Assembly: GCA_008638375.1 (NCBI GenBank)
Contig: CM018043.1
Coordinates: 56,252,947 to 56,316,946, forward strand
From: Nyssa sinensis
Taxonomy: Eukaryota; Streptophyta; Magnoliopsida; Cornales; Nyssaceae
DNA: 64,000 bases
Direction: 5' to 3'
The notes below the pieces were generated by a model. It was not told the DNA's origin. It did no database searches and was given only the letters and a program-made list of their open reading frames with translations. This document shows positions 48,019 to 61,019 of the stretch, piece after piece. A program made the translations under genes and the position numbers. Positions within the stretch are counted from its first letter, which is position 1; the number at the start of each line of letters is the position of its first letter.

Positions 48019-50857
48019 AAAGAATGAAAACCTAATTATAATCATTTAGATGTTGACTTGTCAACGAGAAACACTAAAATTTGTAATTTTAACAACACAT
48101 TTTGGGAGCACTTTTCTTTCTTTTGATATAAAAATTTACTCAGTGTTATTTTCATAAGCAAGAAATATAATTCCAAACGCTAGGCACAATGGTACCTACC
48201 ATTTCTTCCAAAAAAAAAAAAAGGTAGTAGTTAATTATTATTAAGAAAACAATAATTAGTGGATGGGGAACAACAATTAATATTCCAATTCCCAAACATT
48301 TGGAATTCTTATCATCCCTCTTCCTGGCAACTGAACAGGAAATATACTCAGCCTCATCAATCAAACAGAGCACAAGGAATCTCCATCAAGGAAGAAAAGA
48401 TTTAAGGAATGAGAAAGATTGATTGAACATTTGAATAGATTGATCATGGGTTAGCATGAGAGACCATATATTGGTGTGCTTTATTGGGGCCCATGTCTTG
48501 TCTAGCATGCCCTATGCAACGTATCTTCTGTTGGCATGCTTGTCTCTCCATGGACATTTTGACTACGCATAGCTTCACATGTCCTCCTATTGCCACACAT
48601 CCCTAATCTTACACTATATTATGAGAATTCAAAATTACCACGATTAGCTTACAACAATATAGAAATAAAAAAGATTTATTTTGGTAACTCTTTTACATAT
48701 TGCAACCCTAAAGCCATACTTGTTTTGTGAAATTTATTTGTGGGCCAGAGAATATGTGATGGGACTAACCATGTACATTTTTTATATACATACCCTCTTT
48801 ATGCAAAGCAAAGCACTATCAACACCAACAATACGTGTAGTTTGCACTCAATTCTTGTTGATGTGTTTGGCCTGTGTTCCTTGTACATTCTTAATTACAT
48901 TAATAATATTTTCCTTCTTTCATTGGTAGTGACTGTTGCTGTAGTTGATTGGCCGGTCGACATAAGATCCTTACAAAAAGAAAATGTTATCCAAAGACAT
49001 TGGTGTAGTGCTAGCTAAATCCTCTCTGTTGTTTAAGTTCGCAAAGCTTGGAGTAAAACAAGCGATTATAAGCTGTAGAGATGAATGACGAGAATTTTTT
49101 TTTCATACCTTACGAATCATTAAGTGCAGTTAGTTCGAATTTTGAGATCACGTTCCTGTTTAATTATCCCATGCAGATCTTAGCTGCTGATATCTTCGGG
49201 TGCTAATATAGGAGTGAGTGACTCACTTTTATATTTAGTTAACTGGATTAATTATTTTAACGACTTACTTTCATGAGAAAAAAAAACCAGGCGTTTGTTC
49301 AGTACTTTTAGTCAATTCCGGTGATCTCCTCTGTATTGTGGGGTTTCAACTAATGGATCTGACTACTACTCCCTTGCATTTTAGTGACCAATATGTGGAA
49401 CACAAAAGAAGAGAACTGATGAACTAGTAGTATTAGCGCAAATTTCTGGTTTGCCCAAGAGTTTGAGCAAGGATTTTTTTTGCTGTTAGTGAAGTTATAG
49501 ACCCACAAAATTGTGAGTTAAAACTTAAAAAAGAACAGCACACAGAGAGCCTGATCATCCAGAGGCTTTGCGTATTAGTTCATTGATCATCACCTCCGTA
49601 GACTAACCAGTTAATGAGTGAACATTTCCTCCCAGAGGGCTTCCACCTACTGGCAACTTGACTCATGGACAATATGGACTATGAGCCAATGGTTCTTATA
49701 TTCAAGTGGTATAATTGTTCACTCTCAATACAATTAATGTGAGTTCGATTTTTCTAATCTCTCCGGCTCTCCTCACATCGTTGTATAAAAAAAATGAGAG
49801 CATTAACTGTGATATATATATATATATATATGTATATATATGTTACTCTTAATTCATACCAAGCAGATGTCTCTTTCAAAATCAGAGTTTTCTTTGGATG
49901 CCGTTGGAGAAGCACCCCCAAGCAAAGTCAAAAGCAATATTACACTAACTTTCACATGGCCTCAAATCATCTTCCTACAACAGTTGATTCATCAATTACC
50001 AACAGTGGCATCCCACATCGCAGACTCTCAAATATTCTATCACTTCATATATAAAGAATGATTGTGATATTTTCCTCCTCTAAATGATGAACCACTTACA
50101 CTACACTTTAATGAGCAATTATCATCGTCGGATAAAAGATCACATATATAAAAGTATATTATAGGAGTAATTTTCTTGTAAAACCGTCATATATCTCACA
50201 AACTCAGAAAAATTCATAATTTTATGAGAATTATTTTTCATAATTTACAGAAAATTTAAAATATGCGAGACATCGTCACACAATAACATAATATGACAAT
50301 CTTAATTACTTAATAATCCTTGTACTATAGATCCACATGTAACATATTATCGAGACTATTCGACCGACAGCATTAAAGAATTTTTCACACTTTGATATTG
50401 CACAATGACTCTCAATGAGAAGAATCAAAAAAGTTGCCTCTCGATCGATGCAATTTGTTGCTTGCTTACCCAAAATATAAAAATAAATAAATTATATGTT
50501 TTGCCACACCATTTAATTAGCTCAATTGCACAGTTTTCCACTTTACTTTTTCTTCCTTCATTATGTTCCCTTTTTGTTATACAGGCAAATAAACAAAATG
50601 AAAATGTTCAAGCCTGGGGAATTAGTCTAATGTACCCATATCTCCAACATACTCTATTCTCTAAGCTGCCAAACCTTTCTTTTTTATCACCCAAAACCCA
50701 CAATTCTTCTTTTAAAATATTACATTAATCAACACAGGTATATATATATATATATATATACACACACAGAGAGAGAGAGAGAGGAGTTGGCCTTTGGTTT
50801 ATATATCAGAACTGAATTTCATAAACATAATTACACCACCGTCTTCCACCAAACTTT

Positions 50858-50915
<58 letters not shown>

Positions 50916-52885
50916 CCAATCATGTCCGACCAATCACGTTCCGTCAAATGAGTGCAAGGAAACTATGGTGAAACAATCAGCAGTGCCAAAAGAATATAGT
51001 TCTCTCATTGTGATTGTTACACTTGATTATCTATATAAATGTTTACACATGCTATCTCAGACTTGGTCGGGCATTTATTGAAGTTAATGGGCCAACGAAA
51101 GGTTTCCACATAAAGTGCTTTTATGCTTTAGAATTTCAGGGAAAGGAATTGTCTGGAATTGACAGTGAATGAGAAAGATGAGCATGGATAGCAATCAGTG
51201 CAATGGTTGACAAAACCAAGCTTCCTTTTTTATAGAACAATGATATCCATGAATGGCACGCAACAATTGAACCAGCCTAACTTTGATGAGCTTTTCATGC
51301 AAGATAAGATTTTGAAAACCTTAAAAAGGGAAAAGGAAACAACATTAATATCTACCCTCAAAAATTACAGAAATTAATCCCTCCCTCCCCCTGTCTTTGT
51401 TTCCTCCTCTCATACTCATTATATGTGTACACAATATTCAAACAACAATACTCATTTGAGAAAAAATGTTATAAACAATCATCTTCGTGACAGTTGTATC
51501 TATTTAAATCTCACAGTGCATGTATTGCATGTTAACGACAGTTGCAACTGTATATACAAATCTAACCGTGCATACATGTGTAACACATGATTAATAAACA
51601 TGTAATACAGCACAATCATATTTGAACAATGACCACTGTCCAAATCATTTCTGTTTGAAATTTTCGCTCATTGTATAGTATGTGTAACACATGGTTAATA
51701 ATTGTGTAACACAACATGATTAGATTTGAACAATTACAACTATCCAAATCATTTTTATTTGAGATTTTCAAGCATTGTATGTGTGTCGCATGCGATACAC
51801 TAAGTGTGTAATACAACACGATCAGATTTGAACAATTATAACTTCTCAAATCATTTCTGTCTGAAATTTTCATATTTGAGGTTTTTTTTTTATATACGAA
51901 AAGAAGAATTGAACTCACGTCAACGACGTAAAAAACGGATATTCGCACCACTCTAATAAAATATATACCTTAATCTATCCTTTCTTTTCACAGTCCTTGC
52001 ATCTTCAGCAAACCTAGAAATTGAAGGCTAAGACAAGACATATTCCCCCTCGGGTGCATGTATTTTACATCTTTCTTGATGTCTATAACAGAGTTCGCTG
52101 ATGGAACACACTTTCCAGCAAATGGAAAAAACAGACAACATGCACCGACTCCGGGTTTAATTTACTGAGCTCAAATCTCAAAGTTTAAATCTGGATTCAT
52201 ATTGCCAAAACTTCATTACAATGACTCTCTAATAATTACTAATTTTAGGATAATATTAATATTAATAATTTATTAATTAATAGAATCAATAATCATTAGT
52301 TTTCTCTATCATTTTTATTAAAACAAAAAATTCCTCATGAAAATTCAATTTGCAGCATAAAAAGAGAAGATGCATACATATCTCCTTTTTCTTCATTAAT
52401 GATAGCATAAATACATTACAAATGTATTTTTTATTTTAATAATTAATAATATTATAAAAGGTTCAAACAGTTATATTGGTATTGATTGATAAAATTTTTA
52501 ATTACTTTTAATTAGTAAAAAAGTAATTTTTTCAAAAATATATATATTTTTTTGCTTAAGAACAAAAGGTAAAAAAGTAAAAGTACATTTGATAATCATT
52601 TCTTAAAATCAAAATAGATTAAACAATATTTCTAATTTTTTGCTTATTTAAACAAGAAAAAAAGTGTTTAAATAGTGCTACCAAACACTATTTAAATAAT
52701 AGAATTATTAATTAATTACAATAGAATAAAGTTAATACATATTTTAAATTATAAAATATTAATTAATAGGAGACAAACTGTAATTATGAAATAAAATCAA
52801 ATATTAAACAAAATTAAAGACCGAAGTTTTTAGTGGGAGAAGTGGCATTTGTGTCTCTCATCACAAGAAAGGTTAAAAAAAAAAA
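48019..52885. other. Intergenic region between the solo LTR and the BPC promoter
   Basis: No gene is recognised. Microsatellites lie at about 49810-49840, 50741-50783 and 50861-50911, and the triple repeat at 51580-51885. Short frames here show no domain. Confidence 0.4.
51580..51885. repeat. Three tandem units of about 102 bp
   Basis: The motif ATTTGAACAAT recurs at 51620, 51724 and 51825 (pitch 104 and 101), each followed by a variant of CCAAATCATTTCTGTTTGA and preceded by a variant of TGTAATACA. Divergence of the copies suggests an older array. Confidence 0.85.
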
Positions 52886-52889
52886 AAAA

Positions 52890-53180
52890 AAATTGGGCCA
52901 ACTCCCAATCCTGACTCAAGCCCAGAACTCTGGAAGGAATGGAGGGGGAAGGAAAACAAAGAAGAGTTAAAATGGGCCAACATCTAATGCTGATCCAAAC
53001 CCAGAACTCCTTCTCAACTCCTAATCCTGACTCAAGCCCAGAACTCTGGAAGGATATGGAGGGGAAAGAAAAACAAGAGTTAACATGGGTCAACTTCTAA
53101 TCCTGATCCAAACCCAGAACTCAAGAAGGACATAAAGACCTGGTGGGCCTGACGTAAGTTCCAAATTAGGGCCAGCAAAT
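52890..53180 (+). promoter_or_regulatory. Probable BPC promoter with a tandem repeat and TGGGCC motifs
   Basis: A 116-bp unit with CCAGAACTCTGGAAGGA is tandemly repeated (from about 52890 and 53006) directly upstream of a leader-like exon. TGGGCC motifs (site II type, common in promoters of broadly expressed plant genes) occur at about 52894, 52973 and 53151. The link to the BPC gene 8 kb downstream is inferred from orientation and from a splice donor. Confidence 0.4.
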
Positions 53181-53345
53181 GTCGGCGTTTGGTATTGTTC
53201 CCCAATTTGTTACACATTTTGCAAAATGTAGAGACAGATTGGACATCTTCCCCAACAGCTATTCTGTCATTCGGATACTTCTCATCGGGCGAAAAGGTTC
53301 GAATCCGCTCTGCGTTGATTCCATCGACTCTCGCAGCTTTCCCTG
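53181..53345 (+). other. Probable 5'UTR exon of the BPC gene
   Basis: A mixed-composition segment lacking obvious repeats ends in a good donor (TTTCCCTG|GTAAGC; intron from 53346). The nearest coding exons on this strand downstream are those of the BPC gene. Plant BPC genes commonly have non-coding leader exons, but no transcript evidence is available here. Confidence 0.4.
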
Positions 53346-53597
53346 GTAAGCCTCGTCTTCTCAACAACACTTGCATGGCCGTTTTCGTATTTCTTCTTAA
53401 CCTTCACGTTTCGATTCTCGATCTCTTTGCCCAATGTCGATTTCGTCATTTGATCGGCGTTCTTCGCTTTTTTAGATCGCAATTTTTGTTATGCTCCGTT
53501 TTTGTAACCCTAGACTTTTATCTTGTGTGCATATATGCATTTAAATGTATATTCAAGTTTTGATTCTGATATCTGTTGTAAAATTTATTGTTTTTTA

Positions 53598-53783
53598 GGA
53601 TAACTATTTTTCTTGTACAATGAGTTATATTTCCACCTGCTAGACAGAAGAACAAATGTTTTGCGTTTGCTGACTTCGCTCAGACTTCTCGGATAACTAT
53701 TTTTCTTGTACAATGAGTTATATTTCCACCTGCTAGACAGAAGAACAAATGTTTTGTGTTTGCTGACTTCGCTCAGACTTCTC
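53598..53783. repeat. Near-perfect 93-bp tandem duplication
   Basis: Units 53598-53690 and 53691-53783 appear to differ at a single base (GCGTTTG versus GTGTTTG), so the duplication is recent. It lies in the proposed first intron of the BPC gene. Confidence 0.92.
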
Positions 53784-55839
53784 GGGAGTTTGGGTTTCAC
53801 AAACATTGCACCTTTATTGAAGGAATTGGAAATAATGCCATGGAGGTGGCCTTTTTAGCGTTCGGTTTTCACGTAATCACATTGTAGAAGGGCGAAAGAA
53901 ACTGCATGACTTGTAGATTCATGGTTCCCTAACACCTATTATGATGTACACAAACATATACACATGCATGTGTATCTGCTTGTGTATATAAGGGAGAGAG
54001 TTTGTGGTTTAAAAGAGATTTGTTGTTTTCATACCCTTTGTTCGACTTGGTGAAACCATCATAGTTTGCTTCTTATAAAATTATTATAGTCTGAGCTACA
54101 AACTTTGTATTAAAATCTTGAATTTTTCTCTTAAGTTACCTTCTGGGGCTTGATTTGCAGCTTTAACTTCCTCAAATCTGTTTATACTGATTTATGGGAT
54201 GGATAAGGGGATGCTTTCTTGTTACCCAAATGTTAATAAATAATTATAGTCTTGCAGGAGTTTAGGATTAACTTCCCAATCTTCCATAGGCATAGGCATC
54301 ACAACTGGACTGACCTTTCCCTTTGAATTGCTGAATCAGTGAATTGAACATTCAGCTGGTTTGGGCCTAAATTGATATCATTGGAGATACAAAACCAACT
54401 AAATTCCTTTAAACTGGGTGAGTTTTGTGAGACCTGAATCCAAATATGAACTTTTAAGTCTACCTCAGACCTTTGGTAAAGTTATTGAAGAGCAAACAAG
54501 ATCTGATGTGAATTGTAGCACCACTGAGTTCACTAATCCTCTCCCCCCTTTCTGTAATATATAGAGCATTTGCATGTGTGAAAGAGATGTTGGAAAGTAT
54601 AAAAAATTAAGAATACCATTAGATCAGATTTTAGTAGAATATGACATATAAGGTTTGGGTTGCCACTTTTGAGCTGCGGCACTCAGGAAATTGAGCTTTA
54701 TTTGGGGATGATGCACCCCTCTCAACTTTCAGTTTGCTAAAGTTTCTTTCCCAAGTACAGGGAAACACGGAATCCTGTTGGTAAAGATAAACATAAGATA
54801 AACTTAATTAGTCATGAGATTGAAGGCACGGCTAACTAGCTACGCGACTAACGATACATAGACATCTGCAGTTTATGTTCCAATATTGAAAATTATAGTG
54901 CTAAAACCCATAAAACTGTAAACTCGAGGGATTAAACCTCAAATAATGAAAGTAAACTGGAAACAAATTCAGGGCTTCAGGATGAATTTCTTTAACTTCA
55001 AACCAAATGGTCCAGACGGGAATAAACGTGCTTGAAACTTGATAAGATGGATTCAGCAATATCGTTTTGTGAATATTTGGTTTCAAAATATTAAATGATA
55101 TTGTAGCAAATAAATATGGAAAGCTTTATTTTTTCTTTCTTTTGGATCGCACATAGATATTATTCTCAGAGAAAGAATTATATGCTGTTGATCAATCGGA
55201 ACTTGGGGTCAATGTTCAAAAATGTATATCCAAGATTGAAAAGTCTAAGAATTATTAGCAGTAGCTAAAAACATCATATAAAAAATGAAGGCTTGAGTGA
55301 AAAAGATTACTGACAATGAGAATGATTTCAGATGTTCTATGGCATACCTATCTTATCGTTTGTCATTCTTCTTTTTACCTATGCCCTTTGGTTGTGTTTT
55401 TAAATGTAGCATCTTGTGACAAATTTAAGTTCATGTATAAGCCTTTTAAAGCCCACAATGAAATAATAGACCAAATATTTTTTCTCCAAGAAGTTAGGTG
55501 TTAGGGTTTCTATACTGAGGTGGAGATTCTAAAAAGTTGACCTTTGGACGGGTCTGTTGCACGACAGTTCTTAGTCTTTGCTAGTTGTATCATGAAAATT
55601 GCCATTTGCTTTAGAAAAAGTTCAATGCTTTTGGAATGTATTATTAATTTCAACAAGTTTTTTTTTGGCAGATCTTGGCATGAAATCCATCAGGTCACTT
55701 ATTACCAAGCGTTAGCTTAAGTGGTATCTCCTCTAGAAGGGTTAGCACTTGATAATCCCGAAAACTTTTCAAGCAAAATCTAATTGAACTGGCATTTATT
55801 TATTTATTGGAGTTTATATTAAGTCTTACATACTAGTGT

Positions 55840-56370
55840 TTACATTTTTTCAATAAGTAAAGATATCACTGGAAGCACCAAAAAACAAGGTGCAACCCAA
55901 TCCGCAAAGTATACAAAAGCTATACAAGATTAGGAAGAAAAACTCTTATCTCCTAAAGATTCTACAAATAAATTAATAATAGGTCTCTGCTATCCCCACC
56001 CCACCCCACACACACACAAAAAAAAAAAGGATCTCAAAAAAGTCTATTTCAATTTGTTAACGTTCTTCTTTACATTTACTCAAGTGCATTATATAAGATA
56101 TAGAGGGGCAACATCCCACACCTTACACAAAGACAATTGCCTATCCAAATTTGCAACATATCTATCATTAACCCACACAAGTCCAAATAAGGATAAAGAA
56201 GGCTCTAGAGATATCTCACAACCTTGCAATGCAAAAGAAGACGACTAATAATCTCCTCGGCTCCCTCGTACATGCAACATTAGTTGGCCATTTTGTAACT
56301 TCTCTGTATCAGATTATTAATAGAACGAATAACATCTAGGCCGAGTACACATGAAGAAAGCCACCCTTAC
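55840..56370 (-). mobile_element. LINE (L1-type) 3' fragment
   Basis: Read on the - strand, a decayed zinc-finger-like domain from the C-terminus of plant LINE reverse transcriptase is visible (EGAEEIISRLLLHCK, followed by L-Y-L-C-like residues and QIWIG), interrupted by stop codons. A VWDVAPLYLI stretch follows in another frame. It ends with CTTGTATAGC...TTTGTATACTTTGC...TTACTTATTGAAAAAATG, resembling LINE 3' tails. It is a dead, 5'-truncated copy. Confidence 0.65.
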
Positions 56371-58242
56371 TGAGGCCATTGTGCCCGATTTTTTTTTCTA
56401 AGGGAAGTCCATTAGGACCATAGTTACCACAATTTGTCCCCCCTTACCGAATTGTGAATTGGGTCGCACGATTCAAAAGGATCATTAGGAATTTGAAATG
56501 CAAGATTTAACGTTTCAAGCTAAAATACCAAAGGCTCCCAAAAAATCATATAACAAACAAGAAAATACATATATACATCATGAGAATTTTTATTTTATAA
56601 TGACTTGGATACGTTGGAATTTTTGTTGTGTATATATATGTATGTGTGTATGTATATATATATATATATATGTGAATATTATTACAAATACAATCATAAA
56701 GCATATTACCTTTCAAATAAACGTATTTTGTTCTAGCAAAGCGATCCAAAGAATCCTATCCTTAACTTACCACGTTCTATAACAAGTGACGATTTACATT
56801 CACGTTCCCGTTTCCATTCCATATTCCATAACGATCCATGTTCAAGGTAACAATGATCAAGACCATCACCTTGCCTCAGAGAGAGCCACATAAAATAACT
56901 GAACAGTCAACACCCAATGATTTTATTTTGATGCTCAGGGTGAATAGGAAAAATTTGAGTTTGGGTTCCTTGTATGATTTTGATGTGCAAGCTTTGGCAA
57001 ACCAAACTACCATATTCATATTTTTTCTAGCTACCGTATTGATATCTCATCATTAACTCATAATACTGCCACTGTATTTCTGTGTGTATGATTTCGTTAT
57101 TGATCATATTGTGTTGTTTAAATAACAGAAACAGAGGAACGAGTTTTGAGTTTGGTACAATATTGCAATTATGGTGTATCAAAACAGGTGCTATAGCTAG
57201 TTAAGTTTTTTTTTTTTAGATAAATGTTTTTTTCTCAAGAAGAAAAACCAGAAGAGAATTCTTACATATATGTGTTGCTAGTGCTGTAGTATTAGGGTCA
57301 CTCATCAAGATAAAAATATTAAGCAGCCTGGGGACTCTTTGTACATACGAACTCTTCAGGTATTTGGAAATCACCAGTTCTCTGACAAATATATACAAGT
57401 TTAACTCAATTTGTGGAACTGTTAGCTATTTGCATACATAACTTTGTAGTTGTCGTCTTAGAAATTTCTCGATGTTGTGCAACTCCAAGAAGATTGATTT
57501 TGTGCTTTTGGGGAAAAGCAGTCCATAGCTGTTTTTTTGCAAACGTGCTTTCCTGCTTTTTGGAAAACAAAATCAATATAAAAACAGTTTTAAAACTTGG
57601 CAAAATGGCTAAACATGTTTGCCAAGGCACTTTTGCAAGCACAAATGCAGAAATAGGGGTGTAAAAGCTCCCCCAAATGGGCCCTTAATTATTCTTTTCA
57701 AATGTTTTTTTCCCTTCAGTGCATATAGTTGACTGTTAGCATCTCTTTCTCTTTTTAACTGTCTATATATCTCTAGCTTATTTCGTTAGAGGAGCAGACA
57801 TGTTTGTCCTGTGTTTATCTTATATCATTATTAACACTAAAGTCTTTACATAGGAAACAGTCTGTGTTGATACCATTGCAGCAGTGCGTGTACTTTATAG
57901 TTCTTTGTTTATTTTTTTTTTTATAACTCAACTGAAACTCAGATTTTATGCGCCACTACTATTTCTTTGATTTAAGCTGTTTCCCTACAATTTTCAATAC
58001 CTTCCCCTCCCCACCCTTTTGCCATTGGATGAAAGAGGGTGGGGGACTACCGCAACGCTTTCATTCATGTTTCAATGCCATGGTAAATTCTACATTCCAA
58101 TGTTTAATCCTTTTCGTCTTCTTTTATTTTGGTGGGGGGAGGAGGGGATTTCTCCTTGTTTTTTGCTCTTCCTTTTGGTCCATATTGTTCATACATTAAG
58201 CTGTGTTCCAATTTCTTACAATTTACTAGTTCTGAGCTCTTA

Positions 58243-59132
58243 GGCTTCGTTTGGTTAGGAGGAATCCAATACTAGAAAGTGAAAAGTGATAGAAAGTAAA
58301 GTAAAAGAAAGGAAAGTGAAAAAAAAATTCTCCTATATCCGTTTGGTTATGAAGGAAAAATAAAGAAAGTGACAAGAAAATTGTATTGAAAAAAAATCAA
58401 ATTTCATATTCTTTTTTTTTTTTCGGTTGGCAAAAGAATTAATTTTTTTTATATTGGTTAATTTTTATTGAAGAACAAGAGAGTCCCAAAAAAAAAAAAG
58501 ATGTTATTAATATGAAAAAAGAGTTTTCAAAAGATACTGTTACCTACTTCTTTAATATTATATATTTATATATATATGTAATATAAGAATTTGTATTAAG
58601 TCTAAATAATTAAATTATCTTATCTTATTAAAATGAGGAGCTTTTTTATATTCTTTATTTTTTTTATTAAAGCACAAGAAAATTCTGGAAAGACAATATG
58701 TTATTTATATGAAATAAGAATCTTAGAAAGACATTGTTGCTTATTTCTTTAATATTATATATATTTATACACAAGTAAGAAATTGTATTAAGCCCAAATA
58801 CTCGAGTTACCTTTTTAAAATGAAGAGTTTTTCTATACAAACATGAACTCTTTTGATAATTTAATTGTATAGTAAAAAGAGTTATATATACGAATCCTAA
58901 ATATATTTTAACACATAAATAAGGGAGCCTAATATAAATTATATACTACTTTTCACGAGAAAAAAATATTTTCCTTTGATTTTTGCAATAAACGGAAAGC
59001 CACTTTTTTAGAAAAACTATGTAGTTACATGTTTCCTATTTTTATGGAAAATTTTCTTTTTTATGTTAACCAACCCTAAACAAATTTAATTTTTTTCTAT
59101 TTCCATCACTCTCCACCTAACCAAACGAAGCC
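58243..59132. mobile_element. Tourist-like (PIF/Harbinger) MITE
   Basis: 890 bp with perfect 17-bp terminal inverted repeats (GGCTTCGTTTGGTTAGG) and a TTA target duplication (58240-58242 and 59133-59135), typical of PIF/Harbinger Tourist elements. The interior contains an approximate direct repeat of about 198 bp (from about 58466 and 58664). No transposase is present. Confidence 0.88.
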
Positions 59133-60967
59133 TTAAAGACTGGAAGGAGGATTTTGTGGCAGTTCTTTCAATCGAGGATAGTTCTTATAATTTCCTATCA
59201 ACTTTGTTTCATGTCTTGAACAAATAGGAGCAAACAGTTATTTCTGGTGCTCTAATGATCTTAATGTGATGCCATATCAAAAAACAAGAAAAATAGGAAT
59301 GTAAGAAAGGTTATGACTAACACTCCAAGAGTGTGATGCAACTCCAAAGTTTAAATATTGGTTTTTACTTTTGAATTGTTGAAAGAAGTTTTATATAAGC
59401 TTAAAATTGTTTAATGAGTGATCAAACTTGTCAAAAAAGAGTTTTAATTAGTAATCTTGAAAGAAGAGTATCAAACAGTGTCAAGATGCCCCAATTTGTC
59501 AAACACTACAAGTCTAACTATCCGAGTGGTTTCAATCAGATGTTATGATTGTCAACATCAATTACATAAGAAATTGGAGGAATATGTTTCTTTGGTGCTA
59601 GAATGGGCTGTCTGAGGTCCTCTCAACAATCTAAATGGTCCCCGTGTTTGATTCTGTCCAGTTTTCTAACATGCTGCTAGTAAGATGATCTTATTGTTTT
59701 GGGTATAGTTAACTACCATAGGTATTATATATTTTTTATCCAATACAATAATTTATTGTAAAACCAAGGATCAAAATTTCTTTTTGGTTCTATCGAAACA
59801 ACCAAAACATTTCCGTTTCTTAACGAACCAAAACGAAACACAAGTGAAAAATGGAAATTCACATGTTTATATATAAACAACTTTGTTTCCATTGACACAT
59901 TCCAAAAATTATGAAAACATACCGAAATAGTCACAAAATTTCCTTTGTGTCAACAATAATTCTAGCAATTGGTAAAAGGTAGTGGTCAATTTTTTCCTCA
60001 AATGTATTGGGAGATTGAAGGATTAAAAGTCAAAAATACAAGGAGATATCTCGTTTTTTTTTCCCTTCAAAAACAATAGATAAAAAGTAAACTTATTGGA
60101 AATGAGGAGGTAGCAAAATAGTTTATTTTAATACTTAGTTACTAAATATTATAACTTGTTATTTTACTTAAATTGTTATTTATTTGCAGTGTTGTATTTA
60201 ATTATAATAATTTCATATTACATAAAAAAATAGCTCTAAAATTTTTTACACTTTTTTTAGTAGTAAAGAATTGTTTGGTGCTAATAAATAATTTACGTTT
60301 ACGTTTACTTTTCAATTCCACCCAAATATCTTCTTGTGTGGATGATGTGTGGCCCTAAAATATTTTCAATTAGTTTATTATAATGCTCATTTCATACATT
60401 TATATATTTTATTTTACTCTCTTTTGTTTTTTTACCATCAAGATTCCTTGAATGCTATTACCTCCACCTTCCAAAGAGGAGGTAGAGGGTTAAAATCCCA
60501 ATTGGGACATATAGTGGGTGTGTCTTATCTGTCAAAATATGTATGTATGTATACATATACACACACACACACACACACTTTATGTTTTTAAGTATTTCAA
60601 AACGTTTCAGATTTTATTTTCATTGTTTTCATTATGTTTCCATTTCCTGAATAATCAGAACGAACTTTTGATCCTTTCTTTTAACACAACATGGTTCTTC
60701 ACAGAAACAGTTTGTAGGGCTCAGATGGATTGATATTCAATGTATGTTGGTTCAAACTCATTTGCTATGAAGATACTTCATTGCCTCTCAAAGAATGAGT
60801 GCATCTAGGCAGATACAGTGAGAACTGATTATTGTCTGTTCTTTTATAAAGAATCAATGATCAAGTTTTAAATAGATTTTTTTTTTTATTTATGATTTTG
60901 GGTTTTGAAGAATTTTATTTTTTTTTATCAATTTGATGTTCACTGAAAGTCGTTTTCACTGCTGCAG

Positions 60968-61019
60968 TAACGGCCACATTTGAGGATGGATTTCTAGCTT
61001 TACCTGTTACCTACTGATG
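60968..61019 (+). other. Proposed BPC exon carrying the split start codon
   Basis: A 52-base exon is bounded by CACTGCTGCAG| and |GTATGA. It contains a 3-codon upstream frame (ATG GAT TTC TAG at 60986) and ends exactly in ATG (61017-61019). Splicing to the exon at 61376 places this ATG in frame with GAC CAA AAT. Consensus-based prediction. Confidence 0.45.

Larger units (their letters stand above)
53784..60967 (+). other. Proposed long leader intron of the BPC gene
   Basis: No further gene is recognised over about 7 kb. It hosts a LINE 3' fragment (55840-56370), a Tourist-like MITE (58243-59132), a (TA)n tract near 56655 and a (CA)n tract near 60560. It is an intron only if the 53.2-kb exon belongs to the BPC transcript. 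Confidence 0.35.

Noticed and set aside
51616..51951. 111-codon frame with three similar segments
   Set aside because: It is produced by the tandem DNA repeat and has no coding signature.
53585..53806. - strand frame with two identical 31-residue repeats
   Set aside because: The repeat is the 93-bp DNA duplication; 93 is divisible by three, so a repeated frame is automatic. No family resemblance and an intronic position.
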